From NCBI RefSeq assembly GCF_009727955.1, contig NZ_WOBR01000010.1, positions 186,001 through 250,000 on the forward strand: 64,000 nucleotides of DNA, read 5' to 3'. Under the pieces are notes generated by a model that was given only the letters and a program-made list of their open reading frames with translations, did no database searches and was not told the DNA's origin. Shown here in pieces: positions 52,738 through 62,070 of the stretch. Both the position numbers and the translations under genes were made by a program. Each line of letters begins with the position of its first letter. Position 1 is the first letter of the stretch. This DNA is from Aliivibrio fischeri. GTDB taxonomy: Bacteria; Pseudomonadota; Gammaproteobacteria; Enterobacterales; Vibrionaceae.

Positions 52738-53544
52738 TTAAAATTGATAGTTAAATTCAATTCGGTGATCACCATCAGCAAAGTGCGTATCTTCATTCCA
52801 ATTAGCAAAGTAACGAATATTAGATCGTTTCGTGATCTGATAACTAATTGCGGCTTCATGCGTTAACATTGCGTCGTTATCTACACCGTAAGCATTATTT
52901 TTATATTCATCAGATCCTGAAATTGTCCCTAAATACATTGGATTATAGTTAATCCAAATTTTTTCGGTAATTTCAATTTTACTATACAGCCCTGCCACAT
53001 AAAATGAACCATGCAAATCATAACGGTCTTGTGCCTGAGCCGCGCCTTGATCGCCTACATCATAAGATTCTCCAGCAGCTAAACCCAAACCAGCTAAAGG
53101 ATATAAACTAACAGGCCCCATTTTTGGAAGAGCCTGTATAAAACTGTAAGAAGCTGAGCCTTGGTTACGATCAAAATTCCAGTCAACATCAACCTGAGCA
53201 CCACGCCCATTGGTTAAATCAACGCTAAAATTGCGGAAACGTATCGAGTCAATACTATCATCATTATTTGCACGAGCATCGCCATTCCAACCAACAGCCT
53301 CACCAGCAATACCTTTGATCTCGATAATATTCATCCCCATCGTAATATCACTGCCCGTATCATACGTTTGACCTATTTTTAAGTTCAATCCCTTATCGGT
53401 ATAGCCTGCACCAGCTTGAGTATAAACAGCCAATGGATCCGACATGTCTTGAACATCATCTTGTTTATCTTCAGCAAGCACAGTACCACTAAAAATAGAC
53501 AGCCCAACAAGCGTAAATAACGATCTTGTCGTACACTTCTTCAT
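52738..53544 (-). CDS. Putative outer-membrane beta-barrel protein, function unknown
   Basis: 268 residues from ATG 53544 (GGGGAT upstream). Signal peptide MKKCTTRSLFTLVGLSIFSG...LA|EDK. The mature part has alternating polar/aromatic strands (YTDKGLNLKIGQTYDTG, AQVDVDWNFDRNQGSASYSF, IWINYNPMYLGTI, SNIRYFANWNEDTHF) and a terminal Phe (IEFNYQF), the hallmark of BAM substrates. I do not recognise a named porin family. Convergent with the FadL-like gene. Confidence 0.7.
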   Translation of the reverse strand: MKKCTTRSLFTLVGLSIFSGTVLAEDKQDDVQDMSDPLAVYTQAGAGYTDKGLNLKIGQTYDTGSDITMGMNIIEIKGIAGEAVGWNGDARANNDDSIDSIRFRNFSVDLTNGRGAQVDVDWNFDRNQGSASYSFIQALPKMGPVSLYPLAGLGLAAGESYDVGDQGAAQAQDRYDLHGSFYVAGLYSKIEITEKIWINYNPMYLGTISGSDEYKNNAYGVDNDAMLTHEAAISYQITKRSNIRYFANWNEDTHFADGDHRIEFNYQF

Positions 53545-53763
53545 TTCAATATCCCCTATAGTTATAAGCACAGTCTAAGCAATGCATTTATATAAATATT
53601 TTTATCAACAAAGGGACGATACGCTATGGATACTACAGAGCCAATGATATGGAGGTTATATCGAATATAACCATTTTGGTATGTTAGATTTTTTTCTATT
53701 AAAACCGTACAATCAACGGATTGAATAACCAAAAACAATATTTTTATTAAATAGGTAAAAGAT

Positions 53764-54954
53764 TTGCACACATTAGCGCAGTTACAATCTGGTGAATTAC
53801 AAGGTATTACACGATTACAATTAAGTGAACAACTTACTGAATTTCCAAAAGAAATCTTAACTCTTGCGGATTCATTAGAGATCTTAGACTTATCAAATAA
53901 TCAACTAACTACGCTACCAAAAGAGATAAATCAATTATCCAAATTAAAGATCTTTTTTGCATCAAATAACCCATTTACTGTATTTCCTGACGCTCTGGCA
54001 CAATGTGAAAACCTTGAAATGATTGGGTTTAAGTCATGCCAGATTAAACAGATCTCCGAAAACGCTTTTCCACCGAAATTACGCTGGCTTATCTTAACGG
54101 ACAACCAACTCGAAACAGTACCTGATGCTTTAGGTGAATGTGATTTAATGCAGAAACTGGCATTAGCCGGAAATAAGCTAACCGAATTACCAGAGAATTT
54201 ATCTCAGCTACGCAATTTAGAATTACTGCGTATTTCTGCAAATCAATTAACAAAATGTCCAGATCAACTACTTGATTTACCTAAATTGGCTTGGTTTGCC
54301 TTTGCTGGTAATCCATTCTGTAAATCAGATCTAAAGATCAAATCAGTACCTACAGTCTCTTCAAGTGACTACACATTAGAAAATGTATTAGGCCAAGGTG
54401 CATCTGGCGTGATTTTTAAAGCTTGTTGGAATAAAGCACAAACTGATTTCCCACAAGAGATCGCTGTTAAAGTATTTAAAGGCGAAGTCACAAGTGATGG
54501 CTACCCTGAAGATGAGTTGCAAGCCTGCTTAAAGGTAGGAAATCATCCAAGCTTGGTGCAATCATTAGCGCAAGTGAATGAAGAAAATCATCTCGCGTTA
54601 ATCATGAACTTAATCCCCCCACATTATAAAAACTTGGGTTTACCGCCAAGTTTAGAAAGCTGTACACGGGATACTTTTCCTAATGGATTCAGGTTATCAC
54701 TCGAAAAAATAAATAAAATCACATCAGAAATGCGTAATGTATTCAATCACCTACACGATAATTACGTGTGTCATGGGGATCTATACGCACACAACACGCT
54801 ATTTGATACTGATGGGAACATCATTTTTGGTGACTTCGGTGCAGCAAGTATGTATCACATGCTAAGTGAGTGTCAGCAGCAGAAAATTAGAACCATTGAA
54901 GAGCGAGCGCTAAATCACTTTGTAGATGATTTAATGAGTGTATGTAAACACTAA
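53764..54954 (+). CDS. Leucine-rich-repeat protein with C-terminal protein kinase domain
   Basis: 396 residues. About seven leucine-rich repeats fill residues 15-185 (SLEILDLSNNQLTTLPKEI, LRWLILTDNQLETVPDAL, LMQKLALAGNKLTELPENL). A kinase-like domain runs from about 203 to the end: Gly loop GQGASG (210-215), Lys236 in IAVKVF, HGDLYAHN (D339, N344), DFG (357-359). After DFG only 37 residues remain, ending at helix F (ERALNHFVDDLM), so the C-lobe is short, with no APE motif. No signal peptide: cytoplasmic. TTG start at 53764 with AGG upstream; an in-frame TAG lies three codons before. Substrate unknown. Confidence 0.82.
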   Translation: MHTLAQLQSGELQGITRLQLSEQLTEFPKEILTLADSLEILDLSNNQLTTLPKEINQLSKLKIFFASNNPFTVFPDALAQCENLEMIGFKSCQIKQISENAFPPKLRWLILTDNQLETVPDALGECDLMQKLALAGNKLTELPENLSQLRNLELLRISANQLTKCPDQLLDLPKLAWFAFAGNPFCKSDLKIKSVPTVSSSDYTLENVLGQGASGVIFKACWNKAQTDFPQEIAVKVFKGEVTSDGYPEDELQACLKVGNHPSLVQSLAQVNEENHLALIMNLIPPHYKNLGLPPSLESCTRDTFPNGFRLSLEKINKITSEMRNVFNHLHDNYVCHGDLYAHNTLFDTDGNIIFGDFGAASMYHMLSECQQQKIRTIEERALNHFVDDLMSVCKH

Positions 54955-54991
54955 AGAGAAACTAAAATTTACAATGTAAACTTCAAAAATT

Positions 54992-55029
54992 AAAAAGCCT
55001 TAAATGATCCTACATTTAAGGCTTTTTAT
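54992..55029. terminator. Bidirectional terminator, LRR-kinase gene / astB
   Basis: AAAAAGCCTTAAATG / CATTTAAGGCTTTTT, 6-base loop. Confidence 0.92.
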
Positions 55030-55074
55030 TTAATTATTAATTAGTTAACGATTAAAAAGTAACAAACTGCTCTA

Positions 55075-56409
55075 CTACTTTTGGAATGGATAAATAGAAC
55101 CTAAATGCATGATTTGCGTTAATTCATCTAATGCTGAGCGAGATTCTACTAGCAATTGAGGATCCGCAAGATCTTTATCTTCAATACGGTCTCGATAATG
55201 CTTATCTGCCCATAGATTAAGAATCGTAAATAGCTCTTCACTCATTAACGTATGTTGATTTACCGCCTTTTGCTCAGCTTCATTTAACACCACACGCAAA
55301 CGCAAACACGCTGGTCCACCACCATTTTGCATACTTTGTTTTAAATCAAAGGTATGTAACTCATCAATGCCTCTTTTTTGCTCTACTAGCTCATTTAAGT
55401 ATGCCCATACTCTTGGATTTTGACGACAATGCTCAGGAAGAATAATCAAAGTAGTTCCATCAGTTTTGGTGATTAACTGACTATTAAACAGATACGTTTC
55501 TACAGCATCTTGAACGGATACTTTATCAGTTGGTACCTCAATAACATTAAAGCCAGAACCATAAGAAGCACATAAATCAGACTTCACTTTTTCTTGATTC
55601 AAAAAGGCTTGTTGATGACAAAACAACGTATTCTTATTTCCTACAGCAATAACGTCATTATGAAATACACCTTGATCAATAACATCGGGGTTCTGCTGTG
55701 CAAATACGGTGAATTTCTCACGTAGGCCATGTGTACGAGCGATGGCTTCACTCGCTTCTAGCGTCTGTCTTGCTGGGTATTTTTTAGGTGCTAAATAACT
55801 TTCATTAAATGCACTTTTACCAAAAACAAAAAACTCAACCCCTTGCTCACCATATTCATTACAAAAGCGAGTGTGATTAGCTGCACCTTCATCACCAAAA
55901 TAATCACTGTGCGGTAATGCTTCATGGTGAACAAAGTGCTTCTCATCAGAAAAAGTGGCTTTGAGAATATTCCCCGTGACCTGGTCCTCTATCGAACGGT
56001 GAAACTTATTAATTAAATTCGCTGGTGTAAAGTGGACTTTCCCATCCGTTGTATCTGCACTTGGAGAGACAGTACCTGCATTGGCCGTCCACATACTTGA
56101 TGCTGAAGAACAAGCCGCAAGCAATTGAGGTGAATATTGATATGACTTTTTTAATACTTCAGAATCAGAACCAGAAAAACCCAAACGTCGAAGAGTATGG
56201 ATATCTGGACGCTCCTGTGGAGCAAGCACCCCTTGAACAAACCCCATATCATGCAATGCCTTCATTTTTTCCAAACCTTGCTTTACTGCTTGTTTTGGGT
56301 TGGAAATACCTGACTTATTATTTTTAGAGGCAATATTACCCACCGACAAACCGCTGTAATTATGCGTAGGCCCAACAAGACCATCAAAGTTTGCTTCAAC
56401 TGCTTTCAT
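55075..56409 (-). CDS. astB: N-succinylarginine dihydrolase
   Basis: 444 residues, second enzyme of the ammonia-producing arginine succinyltransferase (AST) pathway. N-terminus [21 protein letters not shown] is diagnostic. Catalytic residues of the guanidine-modifying fold: Glu and His in [11 protein letters not shown] and [10 protein letters not shown], and Cys in [12 protein letters not shown]. The ATG at 56409 has GAGGG 6 bases upstream. The other ast genes are not in this window; vibrios often keep astB apart from astCAD. Confidence 0.95.
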   Translation of the reverse strand: MKAVEANFDGLVGPTHNYSGLSVGNIASKNNKSGISNPKQAVKQGLEKMKALHDMGFVQGVLAPQERPDIHTLRRLGFSGSDSEVLKKSYQYSPQLLAACSSASSMWTANAGTVSPSADTTDGKVHFTPANLINKFHRSIEDQVTGNILKATFSDEKHFVHHEALPHSDYFGDEGAANHTRFCNEYGEQGVEFFVFGKSAFNESYLAPKKYPARQTLEASEAIARTHGLREKFTVFAQQNPDVIDQGVFHNDVIAVGNKNTLFCHQQAFLNQEKVKSDLCASYGSGFNVIEVPTDKVSVQDAVETYLFNSQLITKTDGTTLIILPEHCRQNPRVWAYLNELVEQKRGIDELHTFDLKQSMQNGGGPACLRLRVVLNEAEQKAVNQHTLMSEELFTILNLWADKHYRDRIEDKDLADPQLLVESRSALDELTQIMHLGSIYPFQK

Positions 56410-56674
56410 ATGTTCCCTCATGACTGTTAACTTCTACTTGTTAAGCTCTTTGGCCCACTCTTTTGCATCGATATTAGCAAACTTATATCTAATCAGTAGC
56501 ATTTGATATCATCAAACAAGCGCACTATCACAACTTTTATTTAACATTTATTACACTTTAATTAACTATTCTCTACTATAAAATAACTATGCAGATTTTT
56601 ATTCTGAGCCGTTATAAAGCCACTCTTGCTTCACAAAAAACACATCATCGATAAAACCTATCAAAATGATAGTT

Positions 56675-56693
56675 GATAATAATTCTCATTTAC
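56675..56693. promoter_or_regulatory. Fur box 1 upstream of the PGCG transporter
   Basis: GATAATAATTCTCATTTAC, 14 of 19 to the Fur consensus, 42 bases before the ATG at 56735. The rest of the 325-base gap 56410-56734 shows no further feature beyond box 2. Confidence 0.6.
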
Positions 56694-56700
56694 ATATACT

Positions 56701-56719
56701 GATAATCATTCGCATTTAC
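56701..56719. promoter_or_regulatory. Fur box 2 upstream of the PGCG transporter
   Basis: GATAATCATTCGCATTTAC, 13 of 19 to the consensus, 26 bases downstream of box 1 on the same face. Confidence 0.5.
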
Positions 56720-56734
56720 TGATGGTTTTTTATT

Positions 56735-57937
56735 ATGATGACTACTAATTCATTTTCTCAATCGTTCTCGTTATCACAATTTTCTTTACAACATAAACGC
56801 TTATTATTACCTATCACTTTATTAGCATTAGTTGGTGCAGAAACAACACGAGATCTTACCGTTACTACTCTGTCTGATGCTTTTTGGGCGGTTTCAACTT
56901 ATGTAGCTTTTACCTTAGTTATTTATCATTACCTTTCAAATATAATGGGTAAAACCAATCGTATTACTGCTCTATATAACAAATCTCGTACTAACCAAGT
57001 TGTCTTCTCATCTCTACTTGGTGCACTTCCAGGCTGTGGTGGTGCCATTGTTGTTACGACTCAATATATCAGTGGGAAGGTAGGATTCGGTTCTGTCGTT
57101 GCAGTATTAACAGCAACCATGGGAGATGCCGCTTTCTTATTAATAGCAGCTCAACCTAAAGTAGGATTTGGTGTAATGGCCTTAGGTGTCGTTGTCGGTG
57201 CTATATCAGGTATTATCGTCAATGCCTTACATAAAGATGATTTTTTACGCCCAGAAACTCAAAATGAAAACAAGACTCAAGAGAAATCTGAAACTCTATC
57301 GGACATCCCTTGTTTACAAGTAAAAGCAATTAATTTACAAGGTGCTTTTTGGAAATGGGTGTTAATTCCAGCAACAATCATTGCGCTATTGGGTTCGTTT
57401 CAGGTCGATATTAATCAGCTATTCCATCTACCAGAACACACGATTGAATGGATTGGGGCTATATTAGCTATTGGTAGCATGATGTTATGGTCATTAACCA
57501 AAGAGATCAGTGATTATCAATCAACAGTATCCGAAGATAATAAATGCATAAGCTCTCATCCGATGCAAAAAGCGGCACAAGACACTAACTTTGTCTCTGC
57601 ATGGGTTATTGTTGCCTTCTTAATTTTCGAACTAACAACTTATTTCTCAGGTATTGATTTACAAACTGTCTTCTTAGGTTATGGAATATGGATGCCATTA
57701 ATTGGTTTAGCTATCGGTTTACTACCTGGCTGTGGTCCTCAAATCCTAGTAACGAGTCTATATCTATCAGGTGCGATGCCAATGTCAGCACAACTTTCAA
57801 ATGCAATTTCAAATGATGGTGATGCTCTTTTCCCTGCCATTGCATTAGCTCCAAAAGCAGCAATGGTTGCAACCTTCTACTCAGCAATTCCTGCATTTGT
57901 AGTTGGCTACGGTTATTACTTCCTATTTGAGATGTAG
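56735..57937 (+). CDS. Putative heavy-metal transporter (ArsP_2-like, 10-TM) with internal duplication
   Basis: 400 residues, about ten helices. Resembles the family annotated as a putative 10-TM heavy-metal or manganese transporter (PF11449). Two homologous halves are visible: LLGALPGCGGAIVVTTQYISGKV ... MGDAAFLLIAAQPK (95-142) and AIGLLPGCGPQILVTSLYLSGAM ... NDGDALFPAIALAPK (326-374), each with a PGCG motif and a GD acidic motif in the membrane. Residues 165-200 and 255-285 are soluble loops. Two Fur-like boxes precede it, so iron-responsive expression is likely. Metal and direction of transport unproven. Confidence 0.78.
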   Translation: MMTTNSFSQSFSLSQFSLQHKRLLLPITLLALVGAETTRDLTVTTLSDAFWAVSTYVAFTLVIYHYLSNIMGKTNRITALYNKSRTNQVVFSSLLGALPGCGGAIVVTTQYISGKVGFGSVVAVLTATMGDAAFLLIAAQPKVGFGVMALGVVVGAISGIIVNALHKDDFLRPETQNENKTQEKSETLSDIPCLQVKAINLQGAFWKWVLIPATIIALLGSFQVDINQLFHLPEHTIEWIGAILAIGSMMLWSLTKEISDYQSTVSEDNKCISSHPMQKAAQDTNFVSAWVIVAFLIFELTTYFSGIDLQTVFLGYGIWMPLIGLAIGLLPGCGPQILVTSLYLSGAMPMSAQLSNAISNDGDALFPAIALAPKAAMVATFYSAIPAFVVGYGYYFLFEM

Positions 57938-57987
57938 TACTTCACTAGTTAGATAAACTAAACCTAAAAATGCGAATAGATAAAACA

Positions 57988-58019
57988 ACAAAGGCGACAG
58001 TATTATCTGTCGCCTTTTG
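57988..58019. terminator. Bidirectional terminator, PGCG transporter / yghU-like gene
   Basis: CAAAGGCGACAG / CTGTCGCCTTTTG with a 6-base loop. Confidence 0.9.
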
Positions 58020-58045
58020 TACTAAAACGTAAAACAATGCGTGGT

Positions 58046-58906
58046 TTACTTAGGCTGTAGATTCAAAATGAAATCAATATCTTCTGCACTATGACGCTCT
58101 GGCACTTGCTCCCATGCCTCGCCCCATGAGCGGTTTACAATACGCCCACGTTGAACTCCTTTGCGTTGCGCGATTTCTTTTGCCCATTCAAGAACATGCA
58201 CATAGCTTTCGACATCTAAAAACTCTGCTGCATCATATAAATTCCCTAATACTAGATTGCCATACCAAGGCCAAATAGCCATATCAGCAATACTATATTC
58301 ATTACCAGCAATGTATTTGGTGGTAGCAAGCTGCTTATCAAGCACATCTAATTGGCGTTTTGCCTCCATTGAGAATCGATTAATAGGATATTCATATTTT
58401 TCTGGCGCATACGCATAGAAGTGACCGAAACCACCACCTAAATATGGGGCCGAGCCCTGTAACCAGAATAGCCAATTTAATACTTGAGCACGACCAGAAA
58501 CATCTTTAGGAATAAAATGCCCAAACTTATCAGCCAAGTATAATAAAATAGCTCCAGATTCAAATACATGGAGTTCAGGATCAACAGAATGATCAACTAA
58601 CGCAGGGATCTTTGAGTTTGGGTTAATATCGACAAAGCCAGACGCAAATTGATCTCCCTCCCCAATATTAATTAAATATGCGTCATATTCGGCCTCTTTA
58701 ACCCCTAATGCAAGTAACTCTTCCAGTAGAATCGTCACTTTTTGCCCGTTTGGTGTCGCTAAAGAGTACAGCTGTAAAGTATGTTCACCAATAGGCAATG
58801 CTCGCTCATGCCTTGCCCCTGAGTATGGTCGATTGATGCTCGCCCATTGACCACTGCTGTCCGTTTCTGATGTCCAAACTTTTGGGGGTACATATTGATT
58901 ATTCAT
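58046..58906 (-). CDS. yghU: YghU-like glutathione S-transferase / disulfide reductase
   Basis: 286 residues. Matches the nu-class GSTs YghU/YfcG: PPKVWTSETDSSGQWASINRPYSGARHE extension at the N-terminus, then ATPNGQKVTILLEEL with Thr/Asn at the active site instead of Cys, INPNSKIPALVDH and FESGAILLYLADKFG. These enzymes bind two glutathiones and reduce disulfides. AAGGAG precedes the ATG. Confidence 0.92.
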   Translation of the reverse strand: MNNQYVPPKVWTSETDSSGQWASINRPYSGARHERALPIGEHTLQLYSLATPNGQKVTILLEELLALGVKEAEYDAYLINIGEGDQFASGFVDINPNSKIPALVDHSVDPELHVFESGAILLYLADKFGHFIPKDVSGRAQVLNWLFWLQGSAPYLGGGFGHFYAYAPEKYEYPINRFSMEAKRQLDVLDKQLATTKYIAGNEYSIADMAIWPWYGNLVLGNLYDAAEFLDVESYVHVLEWAKEIAQRKGVQRGRIVNRSWGEAWEQVPERHSAEDIDFILNLQPK

Positions 58907-59060
58907 ACTCGCTCCTTACTCATTCATGCTCAATATTTACACATTATTACTATAGACCACTTCTAAAAAACCACGTATTCGCTATACGGAAAAAATAGCC
59001 AAAACTCCTTGATAAGCATAAAATCACAGCCCTATCGCTATTAACTATTTAAGGTTCATA

Positions 59061-59912
59061 ATGTCAGCGTTTTTTGGCGCATTAGCGTTTATTGTTTGGG
59101 GATTAGTTCCTATTTATTTCCATCAACTTGGTGCGATGGAACCTATGTTGATCTTATCTAGTCGTGTTTTTTGGTCAGCCATAATCTTAGTGACCGTTTT
59201 CGCATGCAAACCAAACTTAATTAATAAAGCCCAATGCACACCAAAAAACATTGCGCTAGCAGCCGGTGCCGGTATTTTAATGAACCTATCTTGGCTCGGT
59301 TTTGTTTATGCCACCATCAGTAATAATATTATGGCGGCTTCTCTAGCCTTCTACATTACGCCTGTAATGGTGTTTTTTATGGGATTTATTTTCTTTAAAG
59401 AACACATTCAAAAAAATCAAAAGGTTGCGCTATTTTTAATGGTGTTAGCTATTGTTATGTACGTTGTTTTAGATAAACAATTGCCTTTACTTAGCTTGGC
59501 TATCTCTGTTTCTTTTGCTAGCTATATCGCTATAAAAAAACTGGTTACATTAAACACCTTTGGTGCCATTTTCTTTGAACATATTATTTTTGCTCCCCTA
59601 GCCCTATTGTATATAGCAACCCATTCATCTGGATTATCCTCAACAGAATGGGGATTATTAGTGGGAACGGCTCCACTGCAACTGCTGCCTATTTTGCTAC
59701 TGACCATTTCATTACTCAAAACACCATTAAGTAAAATCAGTTTATTGCAATACATTGAGCCGACATTCCACTTGGCATTAGCATTGTGGGTTTATCATGA
59801 GCCTATTTCTTTAGGTCAAAAATCTGCGCTGATTATTGTGATTATCTCCATTATGATCGCCTCTCTAAAAACAAGAAAAAAGATAGCTATTAAGAACATT
59901 AATAAAAGCTAA
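59061..59912 (+). CDS. rarD: RarD-family (EamA) permease
   Basis: 283 residues, ten helices. The RarD signature ALAFIVWGLVPIYFHQLGAMEPMLILSSRVFWS is at the N-terminus, and LQYIEPTFHLALALWVYHEPIS is in the second half. Substrate unknown; the name comes from E. coli RarD, linked to chloramphenicol sensitivity. Its 3' end overlaps the convergent AraC-type gene by 14 bases. Confidence 0.9.
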   Translation: MSAFFGALAFIVWGLVPIYFHQLGAMEPMLILSSRVFWSAIILVTVFACKPNLINKAQCTPKNIALAAGAGILMNLSWLGFVYATISNNIMAASLAFYITPVMVFFMGFIFFKEHIQKNQKVALFLMVLAIVMYVVLDKQLPLLSLAISVSFASYIAIKKLVTLNTFGAIFFEHIIFAPLALLYIATHSSGLSSTEWGLLVGTAPLQLLPILLLTISLLKTPLSKISLLQYIEPTFHLALALWVYHEPISLGQKSALIIVIISIMIASLKTRKKIAIKNINKS

Positions 59913-60768
59913 TGGGTAAATAAAAATCTAGCTCAAACTCTTCGTTTTCATTTAAAAAATGGTTTTTGTGGTAACGAACGTAAGCCGGTGTTGATCTCAG
60001 TTTAAATCCCGACGCCGGCAACCATCGCTCTAATACGTGACTAATCTGTGGAAGAAGTTGTCCATATACACCACTTAACTGAAATACGGCGTGTAAACCA
60101 CCAGGGATCACCATTTGATTCACGACACCACGATATTTAAGTGGTTTATCTATTGCTATGCACGCTACATATCGACATTTAGTTAATTCAACCCATGCAG
60201 GATTAGAATGATGCAAACCAAATTGAGTTGAGAAGTCACGATCTTCTGAGTTCGCCCACGCTTTTAATATTAACCACGCATTTCGGATAGAACGATTATA
60301 GCCCTCATGTCTTACATAAGCGGCAAGTCTATCTTCTACTTCAATAATTTTTGGTTGAGGTAACGGTTTATCTGCCACACTGACATAACCTGCGGCAATT
60401 TCATCGTCTTTCAAATACGGTTTATCCGATATTTGTAAATCGTGTTTTCTCCACTCCCCAGGTGCCATACCAAACGTAGATTTAAATGCACGACTAAAGG
60501 AAGAAAGCGAACTAAATCCACACGTATTCGCAATATCTAGTACAGATGATTTTGTATCAAACATCAATTGGTTTGCCGCATACTCCATTCTTGTACGACG
60601 AATATATTGATGAATAGATTCTCCCACCACTTGTTTAAAGATTCGATGAAAATGTTGTTCAGAATAAGCAGCAACATCTGCTAACTCTTTCACTGCAAGT
60701 TCTTTGCTAATGTCTTTGTGAATATAAAATAAGACATCATTAATTCTTGATAGATGTTGTCGGCTCAT
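59899..60768 (-). CDS. AraC-family regulator with GyrI-like effector domain
   Basis: 289 residues from ATG 60768; a longer frame from TTG 60816 has no support. The DNA-binding double helix-turn-helix is N-terminal (6-110: LAVKELADVAAYSEQHFHRIFKQVVGESIHQYIRRTRMEYAANQL, SVLDIANTCGFSSLSSFSRAFKSTFGMAPGEWRK). A GyrI/Rob-type ligand-binding domain follows (about 130-289, AAYVRHEGYNRSIRNAWLILKAWA, IPGGLHAVFQLSGVYGQL). Such proteins often sense small hydrophobic or cationic compounds. Divergent from the aminotransferase gene; direct repeats in between are likely its sites. No Shine-Dalgarno sequence seen. Confidence 0.88.
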   Translation of the reverse strand: MSRQHLSRINDVLFYIHKDISKELAVKELADVAAYSEQHFHRIFKQVVGESIHQYIRRTRMEYAANQLMFDTKSSVLDIANTCGFSSLSSFSRAFKSTFGMAPGEWRKHDLQISDKPYLKDDEIAAGYVSVADKPLPQPKIIEVEDRLAAYVRHEGYNRSIRNAWLILKAWANSEDRDFSTQFGLHHSNPAWVELTKCRYVACIAIDKPLKYRGVVNQMVIPGGLHAVFQLSGVYGQLLPQISHVLERWLPASGFKLRSTPAYVRYHKNHFLNENEEFELDFYLPISFY

Positions 60769-60780
60769 GATCGAAAAATA

Positions 60781-60815
60781 GCATAAATGGACACATTTAT
60801 AAGCATAAACGGACA
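60781..60815. promoter_or_regulatory. Phased direct repeats, candidate AraC-type operator
   Basis: GCATAAATGGACA (60781-60793) and GCATAAACGGACA (60803-60815), 12 of 13 identical, 22 bases apart start to start, about two helical turns. They sit between the AraC-type gene and the aminotransferase gene. Confidence 0.6.
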
Positions 60816-60879
60816 AACAAAGTTATACAACGCCTTGTACTATCGGATCAGTTAAAAATATTATTTTATGGGAACATAT

Positions 60880-62034
60880 ATGGAAATCGCTCATTCTCTG
60901 CAACAAATTCAATCCTCTTACATTAGAGAAATTCTGGCTGCGGCTTCAGACAAAAACGTCATTTCTCTTGCTGGCGGGTTACCTGATGAAGAGACGTTTC
61001 CCATTGAAATAATGAAGCCAATTCTTGAAAGTCTATCTGATATGCCAGATGTCTTTCAATATGGTGCAACTGCAGGTTATGGTCCTCTTTTAGAGTTTCT
61101 TACGCAGAAGTTTGGATTACCCGAAAATCACTTACCTATGGTATGTACAGGCTCTCAACAAGGATTAGACTTGATTGCTCGAGCTTATATAAACCCGGGT
61201 GATACAGTGATTATGGAAGCGCCTAGCTACCTTGGTGCAATGCAAGTCTTCGGATTAGTTCAAGCAAATATTTCCACCGTATCTCAAACAGACTCAGGAC
61301 CTAATCTTGAAGAACTAGAGCAATGCTTTATTCAAGAGTCACCAAAAATGTTTTACGCGGTTCCTGATTTCCATAATCCAACAGGTGTATGTTGGTCATT
61401 AGAAACCCGTAAAAAAGTGGCTGAATTATGTATTCAGTACAAAGTCGCTTTTATTGAAGACGCTCCTTATCGCGAACTTCGTTTTACTGGAGAAGCGTTA
61501 CCAATGGTATCTAGCTTCTGCCCTCAAGATTCAATTGTATTACGCTCTTTCTCTAAAATAGCCTCTCCAGGTTTACGTATTGGTGTTGTCACAGGTAAAA
61601 AGAGTTATATCGAACCATTAGTTAAAGTAAAACAAGGCGCTGATTTACACTCAAGCGTACCTATGCAAGCACTGTTGCTTGGCTTACTCAAACATGAGAA
61701 ATTTGAGCAGCACATGCAAACTATCCAAACGCTTTACAAACAACGGTACGATGTTTTATACAATGAACTTAAAACCCAACTTCCGGCACAATGTGAAGTC
61801 AACGCCGTTGATGGTGGCATGTTCATCTGGGTATCATTACCAGATTGCGATACATTTGAACTTGCCAGCACATTGATCGCCAATGGTGTTGCCGTTGTTC
61901 CTAGCCCTGTGTTTTATCCAAAACCAGAAGGCAGCCCTGCAGCTTTAAGGCTAAACTTTACTAATGCGAAACCAAATGAATTAGTAGAAGCGGTAAATCG
62001 TTTAACAAACGTATTGAATAAGTCAGTCAATTAA
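60880..62034 (+). CDS. PLP-dependent aminotransferase (class I/II, LysN/2-aminoadipate-like)
   Basis: 384 residues from ATG 60880 (GGGAA upstream; ATG 60868 is an alternative). Fold I aminotransferase: SLAGGLPDEETFP at the N-terminus is typical of the LysN/MocR-type branch, with QYGATAGYGPLLEFL, TGSQQGLDLIARA, PDFHNPTGVCWS, the PLP Lys in RSFSKIASPGLRIG, and the substrate Arg in LRLNFTNAKP. Amino donor unknown. Followed by the CCP-like gene after 36 bases, probably one operon controlled by the divergent AraC-type protein. Confidence 0.88.
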   Translation: MEIAHSLQQIQSSYIREILAAASDKNVISLAGGLPDEETFPIEIMKPILESLSDMPDVFQYGATAGYGPLLEFLTQKFGLPENHLPMVCTGSQQGLDLIARAYINPGDTVIMEAPSYLGAMQVFGLVQANISTVSQTDSGPNLEELEQCFIQESPKMFYAVPDFHNPTGVCWSLETRKKVAELCIQYKVAFIEDAPYRELRFTGEALPMVSSFCPQDSIVLRSFSKIASPGLRIGVVTGKKSYIEPLVKVKQGADLHSSVPMQALLLGLLKHEKFEQHMQTIQTLYKQRYDVLYNELKTQLPAQCEVNAVDGGMFIWVSLPDCDTFELASTLIANGVAVVPSPVFYPKPEGSPAALRLNFTNAKPNELVEAVNRLTNVLNKSVN

Positions 62035-62070
62035 TCTTATTCAAATTCTTATCTAAAGAAGTGAAATAGT

